Positions 27,563 to 35,788 of a stretch of 64,000 nucleotides of DNA are shown in pieces. Under the pieces are notes generated by a model. It was not told the DNA's origin and ran no database searches. It was given only the letters and a program-made list of their open reading frames with translations. Made by a program: the position numbers and the translations under genes. Each line of letters starts with the position of its first letter. Within the stretch, counting starts at the first letter, position 1. Source of the DNA: Proteiniclasticum ruminis (lineage in GTDB: Bacteria > Bacillota > Clostridia > Clostridiales > Clostridiaceae); assembly GCF_900115135.1 (NCBI RefSeq), contig NZ_FOVK01000003.1:1-64000 (forward strand), given 5' to 3'.

Positions 27563-28411
27563 CTATAGTTGACCGAGAAGATGATCCCTGTATTGTGCGG
27601 GGGTCATCTTTTTTAAGTTCCACTGGTACCTGAAATTGTTGTAGTAATCTATGTAGTCATCAATTTCTTCCTCGAGCGCATCAGAGGTTTGGCAGGTGCG
27701 GAGTTCTGCTTCGTCTTTAAAGTGCCCATAGAAAGACTCCTGAGGTGCATTATCCCAGCAGTTTCCTCTGCGGGACATCGATTGACCGAGTCCTATTGAC
27801 TTCACCATGTTCTGGAAGATCGGGCTGGTGTAGTGGGAGCCTTGGTCCGAATGGATGAACGCTCCTTCAGGAAAGGCTATCCCCGTCGCCATGAGCTTCT
27901 TCAAGGTATCGGTGACCAAGGGCATCTCCAGGCTGGAGGATAGGTTGTGAGCGAGTATTTCACTGGTAGAAGCGTCTTTAATTGTCGATAGGTAAGCCCA
28001 TCGTCCTGAATGATGTGGTACGTAGGTGATGTCAGTTAACAGGACCATTCCAGGAATCCCTTGTCTGAAATTTCGATTCAGTCGGTTAGGGACCACGGTA
28101 TGTTCCAGTGTCGCCTTCAAGGCTTTCCTGATAGGACTGGGCTTGCGGTATGGGCAGACGATATTGTATTTCTTCATAATTCTGCGGATGCGCTTGAGGT
28201 TCATGACGATATCAAACTGGCCTGCAAGGGTCATCTTGATCTGTTTTGCACCTTTCTTTCGCTTCTTGAAGTCGTATGCTTTCTGAATAGTTTTTCTAAG
28301 TTCTTCCTCACGTTCTTCGCGCTTTCTACGGGATTCTTCGCCTTTCTCCGAGAAGTACCGGTAATATCCGGAACGCGAGGTTCCGGTGAGGCTGCACAGA
28401 TAGGAGAGCAT
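27563..28411 (-). CDS. IS3-family transposase OrfB (DDE integrase core)
   Basis: 282 residues from the first ATG, but probably made mainly as an OrfAB fusion: the frame stays open upstream through the orfA end in the -1 frame. The N-terminal HTH_21-like region contains KKRKKGAKQIK. The DDE core has LLTDITYVP for the first Asp, FIHSDQGSHYTS for the second, and SRRGNCWDNAPQESFYGHFKDE with the catalytic Glu. The last residues, YYNNFRYQWNLKKMTPAQYR, are typical of the family. It catalyses excision of the element as a circle and its integration. Confidence 0.95.
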   Translation of the reverse strand: MLSYLCSLTGTSRSGYYRYFSEKGEESRRKREEREEELRKTIQKAYDFKKRKKGAKQIKMTLAGQFDIVMNLKRIRRIMKKYNIVCPYRKPSPIRKALKATLEHTVVPNRLNRNFRQGIPGMVLLTDITYVPHHSGRWAYLSTIKDASTSEILAHNLSSSLEMPLVTDTLKKLMATGIAFPEGAFIHSDQGSHYTSPIFQNMVKSIGLGQSMSRRGNCWDNAPQESFYGHFKDEAELRTCQTSDALEEEIDDYIDYYNNFRYQWNLKKMTPAQYRDHLLGQL

Positions 28412-28476
28412 GTTTTTCAGCTTGTACTTCGTGATGACCTGTCTGATCAGGTGGTACTTATCTTCTGCGCTAAGCT

Positions 28477-28896
28477 CTAACGCTTCTTTCTCAGCCCCCT
28501 TTCGGCTCTGTCGATGTTTTTTAACAGTTCGTTCTCAGCCCTAAGCATATGGATTTCGGCCTTAAGCCGAGCATTCTTTTCTTCCAAAGTCAGATTTCTT
28601 GTAATAGGTCTTCCGGAGTTTCCCTTTCTACTATCCTTAAGTCCTATAATCCCATCGATCTGATACGCCTTGGTCCAACGTGATTGAGCGGCCTGGATCC
28701 GCTTGATGCCAAGGACCTCTATCCTAAATCCGTGGGCTTCGAAGATCTCCCTGGGAAGCTTACCGTTGGAATATGATGCGATGAAGATCTCTTTGAAATT
28801 ATCGGTATAGGTGATACCTTTGGTACTGACTGATAGGACATGTGGGTTCTGGGATAGATCTTCTATCTCTTCCTGCGTAAACAGTTTATTGCTCAT
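28477..28896 (-). CDS. IS3-family OrfA (helix-turn-helix, frameshift partner)
   Basis: 139 residues with an N-terminal helix-turn-helix and a C-terminal leucine-rich helix (LEEKNARLKAEIHMLRAENELLKN) that mediates dimerisation. Near its end the minus strand carries A_AAA_AAC at 28522-28516, in frame as TTA AAA AAC, a classic -1 slippery heptamer. Slipping there leads into the open OrfB frame and yields the OrfAB transposase. OrfA alone normally binds the ends and regulates transposition. Confidence 0.93.
   Translation of the reverse strand: MSNKLFTQEEIEDLSQNPHVLSVSTKGITYTDNFKEIFIASYSNGKLPREIFEAHGFRIEVLGIKRIQAAQSRWTKAYQIDGIIGLKDSRKGNSGRPITRNLTLEEKNARLKAEIHMLRAENELLKNIDRAERGLRKKR
28516..28522 (-). 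promoter_or_regulatory. Programmed -1 ribosomal frameshift site of the insertion sequence
   Basis: The heptamer AAAAAAC is in the correct phase, about 13 codons before the orfA stop. The -1 frame continues without a stop into OrfB. Confidence 0.75.
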
Positions 28897-29053
28897 CTGC
28901 TCTCCTCCTGAATCTTTTTCTGATATTTCTCTGAGTATAACAAAATACCCTACAAAGTAGATACCTTTTTTCAGGTGTCTACTCTATAGGGTACATTTTA
29001 GCCTAAATTGGCTGCTCCATCTTTTAGTTTTATCTTCTGTTTTCTCTGCTTTC

Positions 29054-29392
29054 TTAGGATTCTCCTTCTCTGACCACTTTCTTCGCTTTCAGGTAGCGGA
29101 TGAGCTCTTCTTTATCTTCAGGGCTCCAGTCCGGAAAATCCCGGAGAAGTTCTGTCAGCTCGCCCTGCAGGGTGGTCTCCCGGAGAAACATGGGCTCCTC
29201 CTCCTTGAAAAAGCTGTACATGGAAATGTCCAGCGCTTTGCAGAGGCTTGTCAGGGTATCGATGGGGGGCAAACTCTTCCCGTGCTCTATATCGCTGATA
29301 TAGGAGATGGAAAGGTTTGTGACACTGGCGACTTCTTTCAAAGTAAGTCTCTTTTGTTTCCTGGCTGCTTTCAGTTTTTCACCAATGCTCAT
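29054..29392 (-). CDS. Xre-family helix-turn-helix regulator
   Basis: 112 residues from ATG 29392, chosen for GGAGG 5 nt upstream; an upstream TTG at 29404 contains that site. Residues 1-62 form a Cro/CI-type domain (IGEKLKAARKQKRLTLKEVA...LSISYISDIEHGKSLPP). The C-terminal 45 residues (SPEDKEELIRYLKAKK) are helical, as in SinR/SlrR-like regulators, and may mediate dimerisation. It is divergent from a second Xre gene at 29548 across a spacer with two palindromes. Its terminator was shared with the exporter gene before the insertion sequence arrived. Confidence 0.88.
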   Translation of the reverse strand: MSIGEKLKAARKQKRLTLKEVASVTNLSISYISDIEHGKSLPPIDTLTSLCKALDISMYSFFKEEEPMFLRETTLQGELTELLRDFPDWSPEDKEELIRYLKAKKVVREGES

Positions 29393-29408
29393 AAGATCCT
29401 CCAAATTC

Positions 29409-29526
29409 CGTAAATTTTGGTATTTTACGTTTATTTTACAATGAAAAACAGGGAAGAAGTTACAGGAAAGATAAATTACGTCAAGGACGTAAAATCCATT
29501 GAATTATTTCGGTTTGAACGTATAAT
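29409..29526 (+). promoter_or_regulatory. Shared operator/promoter region of two divergent Xre regulators
   Basis: Two palindromes share the core TTTACGT: CGTAAA-N9-TTTACG at 29409-29429, next to the minus-strand start, and TTACGT-N5-ACGTAA at 29476-29492. The latter is just upstream of a good plus-strand promoter: TTGAAT (29499-29504), 16 bases, TATAAT (29521-29526). The first palindrome ends about 17 bases before the minus-strand ATG and could block its transcription. Confidence 0.65.
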
Positions 29527-29547
29527 AATCTTATAGGGGGTGGAGGA

Positions 29548-29754
29548 GTGGTCACTATCGGAGATAATATACGCAAATACCGAAAAAAGAAGAATCTGAC
29601 ACAAAAAGAACTTGGAGACATTGTAGGAATATCAAATACATATCTTTCAGACATGGAAATCGGAAGAACAAATCCGTCCATTAAAACACTGAAAAGAATC
29701 GCCAAAGGCCTGGAAATCAGCTATGTGGACCTACTGAAAGATACAGAAGAATAG
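29548..29754 (+). CDS. Small Xre-family helix-turn-helix regulator
   Basis: 68 residues, GTG start with AGGGGG 7 nt upstream. It consists only of a Cro/CI DNA-binding domain: IGDNIRKYRKKKNLTQKELGDIVGISNTYLSDMEIGRTNPS. Such short proteins act as dimeric repressors. Its promoter overlaps a TTTACGT palindrome shared with the divergent Xre gene, suggesting cross- or auto-regulation. Followed by its own terminator. Confidence 0.88.
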   Translation: MVTIGDNIRKYRKKKNLTQKELGDIVGISNTYLSDMEIGRTNPSIKTLKRIAKGLEISYVDLLKDTEE

Positions 29755-29771
29755 AAGCAATCATTTCATCT

Positions 29772-29807
29772 GGAGCAGGAATCTTTTCTGCTCCCTTTTA
29801 CTTTTTT
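29772..29807 (+). terminator. Intrinsic terminator after the small Xre gene
   Basis: GGAGCAG and CTGCTCC enclose GAATCTTTT and are followed by T-rich sequence. Confidence 0.75.
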
Positions 29808-29922
29808 CACGAAGTTTCCGTTGCCCCTTGAAAAAAAACAGTGAAACCATGATAATAAGAAGAAAGAGATTAACTTGTATCAAATTGATTTGGGCGGGAA
29901 TCTGCCCCTTGGAGGTTAGGAA

Positions 29923-31371
29923 ATGAAAGGTGCAATAGGAATTTATGGGTTTCGTGTCATGGGAGAAAACCTGGCGAGAAATATAGAGTCTAAAGGGTAT
30001 CCGGTGACCATTGGCAACCGAAGCGTGGAAGTCATCCGGGAGTTCATGGAAGGAAAGGGAAAGGAAGGGAAGTTTATTCCCGCCTATTCCATCGAAGAGT
30101 TTGCCGCTTCTTTAGAGAAGCCCAGAAAGGTCATGCTGATGATCAAGGCTGGAGAAACGGTGGATCTTACCATTGAGAACTTCCTGCCTTATCTGGAACC
30201 AGGAGACACCCTCATTGATGGAGGAAACTCCAACTATGAGGACACCGAAAGAAGAGTTCAGTACCTGGAGGAAAAAGGCATCTATTATATCGGTTCCGGT
30301 GTTTCTGGCGGAGAGCTGGGCGCTCTCTATGGACCTTCCATGATGCCCGGCGGAAACAAAGAAGCCTGGGCAGGCGTGAAGGACATTTTCATGGCCATTG
30401 CCGCCAAGGCTGGCACAAATGGAGAGGAGCCCTGCACCACCTGGATCGGAAACGGAGGCTCTGGCCATTATGTGAAAACCGTACACAACGGCATTGAATA
30501 TGGAGACATGCAGCTGATCTCTGAAGTCTATGCCATCCTACGGGATGTGGTGGGTGCAGACAATGAGGAGATGGCAAAGATCTTCTCCACCTGGAATGCA
30601 GGAAGACTGGAGAGCTACCTGGTGGAAATCACCTCCGAGATTCTCAATGAGAAAGATGAAACCGGAGAGTATATTGTGAACTACATCCTGGATAAAGCCA
30701 TGCAGAAGGGAACCGGAAAATGGACAGTGATCTCTGCCCTGGAAGAAGGAGAACCTGTGACCCTCATTACAGAAGCGGTTTATGCGAGAATCCTTTCCTC
30801 CATGAAGTCGGAAAGAGTGGCAGCGGCCAAGGGGGTGGAAAAACCAAGAAGTCTTGCGGAGAAGAAGGACACAGTGGATCTTCTGGAAAAAGCCCTGTAT
30901 GCGGCAAAGATCATCTCCTATGCCCAGGGGTTCTCCCTCATGAAGGCGGCATCGGATCACTACCGATGGGAACTGAAGCTGGGAGAAATCGCCTCCATCT
31001 GGAGAGGCGGCTGCATCATCCGATCGGCGTTTCTGAATGACATCCGGGCAGCTTATGAAGAGAATGTGGAGCTGAAGAACCTCATGGTGGCGCCTTTCTT
31101 CAGAACTGAACTGGAAGAAACCGTGAAGGGCTTAAGAGAGATGGTGATTCTTGGCATCCGGAACGGCATCGCCATGCCAGCCATGAGCTCGGCCCTGTCT
31201 TACTATGACGGGTATCACACAGAAAACCTGCCAGCGAATCTTCTTCAGGCCCAAAGAGACTACTTTGGGGCTCATATGTATGAAAGAGTAGACCGCCCAG
31301 AAGGTGAGTTCTTCCACCACAACTGGAGTGGAGAGGGTGGCAACACCGCTTCCACCATTTACAAAGTATAA
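29923..31371 (+). CDS. gnd: 6-phosphogluconate dehydrogenase (decarboxylating)
   Basis: 482 residues, ATG behind GGAGG. Converts 6-phosphogluconate to ribulose 5-phosphate and CO2 with NADP in the oxidative pentose phosphate pathway. Family landmarks are NRS near residue 34 for the NADP phosphate, DGGNSNY near 102, the substrate loop GSGVSGGE near 127, KTVHNGIEYGDMQ near 187 and the C-terminal YFGAHMYER...HHNWSG. The nucleotide loop near residue 9 reads GFRVMGENL, with Arg where the family usually has Ala (GLAVMGQNL). A 6-phosphogluconolactonase-like gene lies 2 kb away. Confidence 0.95.
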   Translation: MKGAIGIYGFRVMGENLARNIESKGYPVTIGNRSVEVIREFMEGKGKEGKFIPAYSIEEFAASLEKPRKVMLMIKAGETVDLTIENFLPYLEPGDTLIDGGNSNYEDTERRVQYLEEKGIYYIGSGVSGGELGALYGPSMMPGGNKEAWAGVKDIFMAIAAKAGTNGEEPCTTWIGNGGSGHYVKTVHNGIEYGDMQLISEVYAILRDVVGADNEEMAKIFSTWNAGRLESYLVEITSEILNEKDETGEYIVNYILDKAMQKGTGKWTVISALEEGEPVTLITEAVYARILSSMKSERVAAAKGVEKPRSLAEKKDTVDLLEKALYAAKIISYAQGFSLMKAASDHYRWELKLGEIASIWRGGCIIRSAFLNDIRAAYEENVELKNLMVAPFFRTELEETVKGLREMVILGIRNGIAMPAMSSALSYYDGYHTENLPANLLQAQRDYFGAHMYERVDRPEGEFFHHNWSGEGGNTASTIYKV

Positions 31372-31395
31372 GAAAGCTGAAAACAGCATATAAAG

Positions 31396-31427
31396 AGACC
31401 CCCGGGAAGAATCCCGGGGGTCTTTTT
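31396..31427 (+). terminator. Intrinsic terminator after gnd
   Basis: GACCCCCGGGA and TCCCGGGGGTC form a strong GC-rich stem around AGAA, followed by TTTTT. Confidence 0.92.
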
Positions 31428-31672
31428 ACGAATAAAAAGGAAAATAAAATACGAAATATATGGGAAAAGGACATCGGATGTACGTATACCTCCTACCATA
31501 AAAGTACCCGGGATCCAGGATAAAAGACCGAATGATGTTATGCACAGCTGTGGATATCATATGGATAAATACGGATATTGAGGAAGAAATCCACTAAAAA
31601 AGCAGAAAAGACCAAAGAAAACCGTTTCCATTCTCAAAACTGTGAAGAGTTCAAAATCACGAATAAAAAATA
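31428..31672. other. Intergenic DNA with DnaA-box-like sequences
   Basis: No gene. TTATGCACA at 31538-31546 fits the DnaA box TTWTNCACA. TGTGGATAT (31549-31557) and TATGGATAA (31560-31568) are one mismatch away on the other strand. I see no purine riboswitch core before the permease. Confidence 0.4.
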
Positions 31673-31701
31673 TTGCTTATTCCTTAATGTTCGGATAGAA
31701 T
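31673..31701 (+). promoter_or_regulatory. Sigma-A-type promoter of the purine permease gene
   Basis: TTGCTT and TAGAAT lie 17 bases apart, 39 bases before the ATG at 31741. Confidence 0.6.
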
Positions 31702-31740
31702 AGAGAAGTAATCATACTAAATATTCATACGAGGTGTAAA

Positions 31741-33135
31741 ATGGAAAAACTCTTTAAGCTGAAGGAAAACGGCACAGATGTAAAAACCGAAGTGCTGGGT
31801 GGCTTCACCACATTCCTGACCATGGCCTACATTATTTTCGTCAACCCACAGATTCTGGCACTGACTGGAATGGATCAGGGTGCAGTATTTACCGCAACCA
31901 TTCTATCCGCAGCCATCGGAACCTTCATCATGGCATTTGTTGCAAATGTTCCTTTTGCAGTGGCTCCTGGTATGGGACTGAATGCATTCTTCACTTTTAC
32001 CGTTGTTTTTGTTCTTGGATACTCCTGGCAGCAAGCTCTGGCACTGGTATTCATCTGTGGACTGATCAACATTTTCATCACCGTGACTAAAATCCGTAAG
32101 ATGATCGTGAAGGCGATTCCTGAATCCCTTCAGTATGCCATCAGCGGTGGTATCGGTCTTTTCATTGCTTACCTTGGCATCAAGCAGGCAGGATTCTTGA
32201 CATTTACTGCAGAAACTGTATCCAGAATCACCGACAACGGAGATGGCAGCGGAATGTTCGCAGACATCATCCCCGCTCTGACTGATTTTACAAATCCAAC
32301 CGCTCAGGTTGCTTTAATTGGACTCATCATCACTGTAGTGCTTCTTCTTCTGAAAGTTAGAAGTGCAATTCTTATTGGTATCGTGTCCACCACAGTCCTT
32401 GGTATTTTCTTTGGGGTTACCCATGTTCCAGAACTGTCTGCAGACATGTTCAAAGTGCCTAGCTTATCCCCAACACTCTTTGCGCTGGATTTCAAAGGCA
32501 TTTTCGCAGCGGACAAGCTGTTTATCACCTTGACCACCGTCTTTGCATTCTCCCTCACCGATACCTTTGACACCATCGGAACTTTCCTGGGTGCTGGTAG
32601 AAAAGCAGGGATCTTCACAGAAGAAGATGCAAACTCCATCGAAAACTCCAAGGGAATGAGCACAAAGATGGAAAAGGCCCTCTTTGCAGATGCGACTGCC
32701 ACCTCCATTGGTGCACTGCTTGGTACTTCCAATGCAACCACCTATGTGGAAAGTGCTGCGGGTATCGCTCAGGGAGCAAAGACAGGACTTGCTTCTGTAA
32801 CCACAGGGGTACTGTTCCTCATCTCTCTCTTCCTTTCCCCCATCGCACTGATGGTTCCAGGCGCAGCGACTGCTCCTGCACTGATTGTAGTAGGTATCTT
32901 CATGTCTGAAGGTCTGAAGAACATTGACTGGCACGACCTGGCCGTTGCAGTTCCTGCATTCATGGTCATCGCCTTCATGCCATTCTCCTACTCCATCACC
33001 AATGGTATCGCCTTTGGATTCCTGTTCTATGCCATCTCCAAGATTCTTCAGAAGAAGGGTAAAGAAGTACATCCGATTCTTTATGTCATCACTGTACTCT
33101 TTATGCTCTCCTTCGTACTTACTGCTATTGCCTAA
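31741..33135 (+). CDS. NCS2-family purine permease (AzgA/PbuG group)
   Basis: 464 residues, ATG behind GAGGTG. About 12-14 hydrophobic segments. The opening TEVLGGFTTFLTMAYIIFVNP and the stretches APGMGLNAFFTF, DTFDTIGTFLGAG and TSNATTYVESAAGIAQGAKTGLAS are hallmarks of the AzgA-like hypoxanthine/guanine/adenine permeases. It imports purine bases by proton symport. It is a single-gene unit with its own promoter and a terminator shared with the convergent lactonase gene. Confidence 0.95.
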   Translation: MEKLFKLKENGTDVKTEVLGGFTTFLTMAYIIFVNPQILALTGMDQGAVFTATILSAAIGTFIMAFVANVPFAVAPGMGLNAFFTFTVVFVLGYSWQQALALVFICGLINIFITVTKIRKMIVKAIPESLQYAISGGIGLFIAYLGIKQAGFLTFTAETVSRITDNGDGSGMFADIIPALTDFTNPTAQVALIGLIITVVLLLLKVRSAILIGIVSTTVLGIFFGVTHVPELSADMFKVPSLSPTLFALDFKGIFAADKLFITLTTVFAFSLTDTFDTIGTFLGAGRKAGIFTEEDANSIENSKGMSTKMEKALFADATATSIGALLGTSNATTYVESAAGIAQGAKTGLASVTTGVLFLISLFLSPIALMVPGAATAPALIVVGIFMSEGLKNIDWHDLAVAVPAFMVIAFMPFSYSITNGIAFGFLFYAISKILQKKGKEVHPILYVITVLFMLSFVLTAIA

Positions 33136-33188
33136 AGGCTACAGCGTCCCCGCGCTTTAGCTCGATCCCTATATATTCCATATAAGTG

Positions 33189-33227
33189 AAAAGATGCATC
33201 CTTTCTTACGAGAGGGTGCATCTTTTT
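33189..33227. terminator. Bidirectional terminator between permease and lactonase genes
   Basis: AAAAGATGCATCC pairs with GGGTGCATCTTTT around a 12-nt loop. A-rich on the left and T-rich on the right, it can stop transcription from both sides. Confidence 0.85.
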
Positions 33228-33268
33228 CTAGGATATATTTCATTTGCTCTTTCGGAACCCTGGAAAAT

Positions 33269-34282
33269 CTAAGATTCCTTCTCCAAAAAGACGATGGAGA
33301 TGGGTTCTGGTGTTCGGATGCCTTTCTTTAGAAGCGTCAGCTCACCATTTTGCTTATCTATTCTGAAGAGACTGAGATCGTTTGTGATCATATGGGCCAC
33401 CAAAAGGAAGCATCCATCGGGGCTGAGGTTGAAATCTCTCGGGTGTTCCCCTTCTGTCTGATAGGTGCCGATTTTCTCCAGCTGATGGTTTTCCTTGATC
33501 TTGAAGGCGGAAATGGAGTCATGTCCGCGGTTGGAGACATAAAGGTGCTTCTCGTCCGGAGAGAGCCGGATGGCCGCGCCAGTGTTCTCGCCCTGAAAAT
33601 CCTCCGGTAGAGTCTTCACCACTTGTTTCAGCTGATAGTCGCCGTCCTTGAAGTCATAGACAAAAATCTCGGAGGAGAGCTCGGTGAAGACATAAAGATA
33701 GGGATGCTTTTTAGAAAAAGCGATGTGTCTTGGTCCGGATCCATTGGGGAGAAGTAGTTCGCCGACTTTTTTAAGCTCATCAGAAGCTTCATAGCGGTAC
33801 ACTTTGTCGGTGCCTAAGTCGCACACGAGCACTTCAGATTGGTGGGGATTTTTCATGGCAAAATGCACATGAGGTCCTTCCTGGCGCTTCTCATTGGGAC
33901 CGGAGCCTTCATGGGCAGCCTGGTCCAGCCTTCTTCTCACCATGCCTTCTTCCAGAGCATACAGATCCAGAAGACCCTGGTGGTAGTTGGAGGCAAGCAG
34001 TCTGTCTTCAAAGGTGGAGATGTGGCAAGGGGTATTTTCTTTTTCAAAAAGCACTTTATCCACGATGCCTGTGGTGAGGTTCATGGAAAAGACGCCATGA
34101 CTGCTGCCGTCTCTCATGGACCCGTAGAGGATATTCATGTCAGAGCTGAGAGCCAGGTAAGAAGGGTCTTCTACCTCATAAAAGTCTTCAATGACAAACT
34201 CCTCCTCATTAAAGTGGAAGGCACGCACACCACGGCTTTCTTTTCTTGTGTAGGAGCCGATATATCCTTTATAATCTTTCAC
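33269..34282 (-). CDS. 6-phosphogluconolactonase-like beta-propeller protein (lactonase family)
   Basis: 337 residues, GTG start with AAAGGA upstream. The seven-bladed Pgl/YkgB fold is indicated by the opening GYIGSYT, PSYLALSSD, a conserved GPHVHFA segment, GSGPRHIAFSKKHPYLYVFTE, LSPDEKHLYVSNRGHDSISAF and EGEHPRDFNLSPDG. Members hydrolyse 6-phosphogluconolactone or related sugar lactones. Its closeness to gnd supports a pentose phosphate role, though it is on the opposite strand and not in an operon with it. Confidence 0.85.
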   Translation of the reverse strand: MKDYKGYIGSYTRKESRGVRAFHFNEEEFVIEDFYEVEDPSYLALSSDMNILYGSMRDGSSHGVFSMNLTTGIVDKVLFEKENTPCHISTFEDRLLASNYHQGLLDLYALEEGMVRRRLDQAAHEGSGPNEKRQEGPHVHFAMKNPHQSEVLVCDLGTDKVYRYEASDELKKVGELLLPNGSGPRHIAFSKKHPYLYVFTELSSEIFVYDFKDGDYQLKQVVKTLPEDFQGENTGAAIRLSPDEKHLYVSNRGHDSISAFKIKENHQLEKIGTYQTEGEHPRDFNLSPDGCFLLVAHMITNDLSLFRIDKQNGELTLLKKGIRTPEPISIVFLEKES

Positions 34283-34565
34283 ATTGGTTCATTCCTTTCT
34301 TCTTGGTTTTCTCTACATCCTATCATAGCAAAAAAAACCAGGGATCCCATGACTCTTTTGTAAACCTTTCTGAAAATAATAGGCAGAGCTCCTTGTGTTT
34401 CCTCACTTTAGGTTTTTCATATTTTGTAAACGGATTGCCACCTTTATGTAACCTAAGTTTTATACACGGGTGTTAGACTAGTGCCAGGAAGAGGGGCAGT
34501 GAAGCTGAAATAAGGCTTCTGGAGCCCATTTCTTATAGGTTTACAAATGGGATAGAAAGAGAACG

Positions 34566-35615
34566 GTGAAGGACATGGAAGATTATATCTATAAAAGACA
34601 AAATTTCAATCAAAGAGAAAAACTGAGAAAAAAGAGACGGAGAAGAAAAATCTTCTTTTCCAGTGTAGGCGTTGCTCTGGTGCTGGGAGCAGGAGGCTTC
34701 TTTCTGAGAAATACGCTTCTGCCGAAGCTTCAAGAGGCGGGGGACTCTTTTGTGAAGGCTCCTCTACCGGAAGCGGGAAATCCAGGGGAAGCTCCCAAAA
34801 GCGAAGAGCTGCCAGAAGTGAAGGAGTTCACCCCCAAAAGACCTGCTGAAAAAATCCCGGCAGAAAAAACTGCGCCGGAAGTGAAGGACCTGAAAAGGCT
34901 CAAGGAAGGCTCCAACCATTCCTATGAAGCTTCTGCCTATGCGTATGACACAAGAGATGTGAAAGCATGGATGCGGGGAAGGAAAGACTTTGAAGGCGAA
35001 AAGAACCTGGCATTTCTCACCTTTGATGACGGTCCTCATAAGAACACGGAGAAAGTCTTGGATGTCCTGAAAAGGCACGGCGTTCCGGGAACCTTTTTCC
35101 TTCTGGGAGATAATGTGGATAAGAATGGAACCCCTTTGCTTCTTCAGAGGTATATTGAGGAAGGCCACGGTATTGCAGTGCACAGCTACAGCCATGATTA
35201 CAGCTATCTTTATCCGGGAAGATCCGCAAGACCGGACCGGATCCTGGAAGAGTATGAGAAAACAAGGACTTCTATACGGGGACATCTGGGAGAGAGCTTT
35301 GATACCCATGTCTTCCGATTCCCGGGAGGCTCCATGAGCTGGAAGAATATGGAAGAAGCGCAGAATGCACTTCTTGCTGAAGGGATTGTGGACATTGACT
35401 GGAACTCCATGTCTGGGGATGCGGAGCCTAAAAACAGAAGACCCGCTACCTCTGAAGCCATGGGAGCATATGCCATGAAGACTTTTCGGGACAATGGAGA
35501 CCGAAAGGTTGCGGTGATTCTCATGCATGATGTGCAAAAAACCACACCGGAGTATCTGGACCATCTCATCGATGAGTTTCTTGAAGCCGGATTCACCTTT
35601 GGGATCCTCAAGTAA
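34566..35615 (+). CDS. Membrane-anchored polysaccharide deacetylase
   Basis: 349 residues from GTG 34566; ATG 34575 is an alternative with AAGG close upstream. A basic N-terminus precedes one membrane helix (about 29-50), then a proline/glutamate-rich linker to about 110. The NodB domain follows: TFDDGP (Asp154, Asp155), the metal-binding HSYSHD near 206-211, RFPGGS, DIDWN and a final LMHD. It probably removes N-acetyl groups from peptidoglycan or another cell-wall polymer outside the membrane. Confidence 0.92.
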   Translation: MKDMEDYIYKRQNFNQREKLRKKRRRRKIFFSSVGVALVLGAGGFFLRNTLLPKLQEAGDSFVKAPLPEAGNPGEAPKSEELPEVKEFTPKRPAEKIPAEKTAPEVKDLKRLKEGSNHSYEASAYAYDTRDVKAWMRGRKDFEGEKNLAFLTFDDGPHKNTEKVLDVLKRHGVPGTFFLLGDNVDKNGTPLLLQRYIEEGHGIAVHSYSHDYSYLYPGRSARPDRILEEYEKTRTSIRGHLGESFDTHVFRFPGGSMSWKNMEEAQNALLAEGIVDIDWNSMSGDAEPKNRRPATSEAMGAYAMKTFRDNGDRKVAVILMHDVQKTTPEYLDHLIDEFLEAGFTFGILK

Positions 35616-35674
35616 GCGGGAGTTCACTGGGGCATTTTGGGGCGAACTTCCCCGGAAGTCTTTTTCAAAACTCA

Positions 35675-35703
35675 TTGCCATTCGAGGATTTTAGTGCTAT
35701 AAT
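35675..35703 (+). promoter_or_regulatory. Strong sigma-A-type promoter of the DEAD-box helicase
   Basis: TTGCCA, 17 bases, TATAAT. Transcription should start near 35710, giving a leader of about 125 nt. Confidence 0.75.
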
Positions 35704-35757
35704 ACATCAGTGGTTTAGGATAGTACATAAATTTTAAAGAAGTTTCGATTATCAACA

Positions 35758-35788
35758 CCTTGCAGCGCACAAACTGCGAGGTTTTTTT
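35758..35788 (+). terminator. Leader terminator (attenuator candidate) before the DEAD-box helicase
   Basis: CCTTGCAG and CTGCGAGG form an 8-bp stem (one G-U pair) around CGCACAAA, followed by seven Ts. It lies between the promoter and the start codon, so most transcripts would stop unless the hairpin is disrupted. Confidence 0.75.

Larger units (their letters stand above)
27521..29000 (-). mobile_element. IS3-family insertion sequence (IS150-like)
   Basis: About 1.48 kb, with orfA and orfB on the minus strand. The inverted ends read TGTACCCTTTGTAAAG (from 27526) and TGTACCCTATAGAGTAG (inward from 28995); adding the flanking TAAA(T/A) gives 27521-29000. The target repeat is GCC at 27518-27520 and 29001-29003. 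A longer direct repeat GCCTAAATTG (27518-27527 and 29001-29010) makes the exact left border ambiguous by a few bases. Both reading frames and the frameshift site are intact, so it may still move. Confidence 0.9.
27506..29027 (+). terminator. Intrinsic terminator split by an insertion sequence
   Basis: The left arm AAAGATGGGGCGGCC (27506-27520) overlaps the exporter's last codons. The right arm GGCTGCTCCATCTTT is 1.5 kb away at 29010-29024. The arms pair over 15 bp with two G-U pairs. Removing the insertion sequence and one copy of its flanking repeat gives a hairpin with loop TAAATT followed by T-rich DNA. The reverse arm would have served the convergent gene ending at 29054. Confidence 0.75.

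Noticed and set aside
31428-31740. Purine riboswitch before the NCS2 permease
   Set aside because: The conserved purine aptamer core and loop-loop sequences are not visible, and no terminator or RBS-sequestering hairpin precedes the gene.
34764-35681. Minus-strand open frame of 305 codons
   Set aside because: Antisense to the polysaccharide deacetylase gene, whose motifs are complete.
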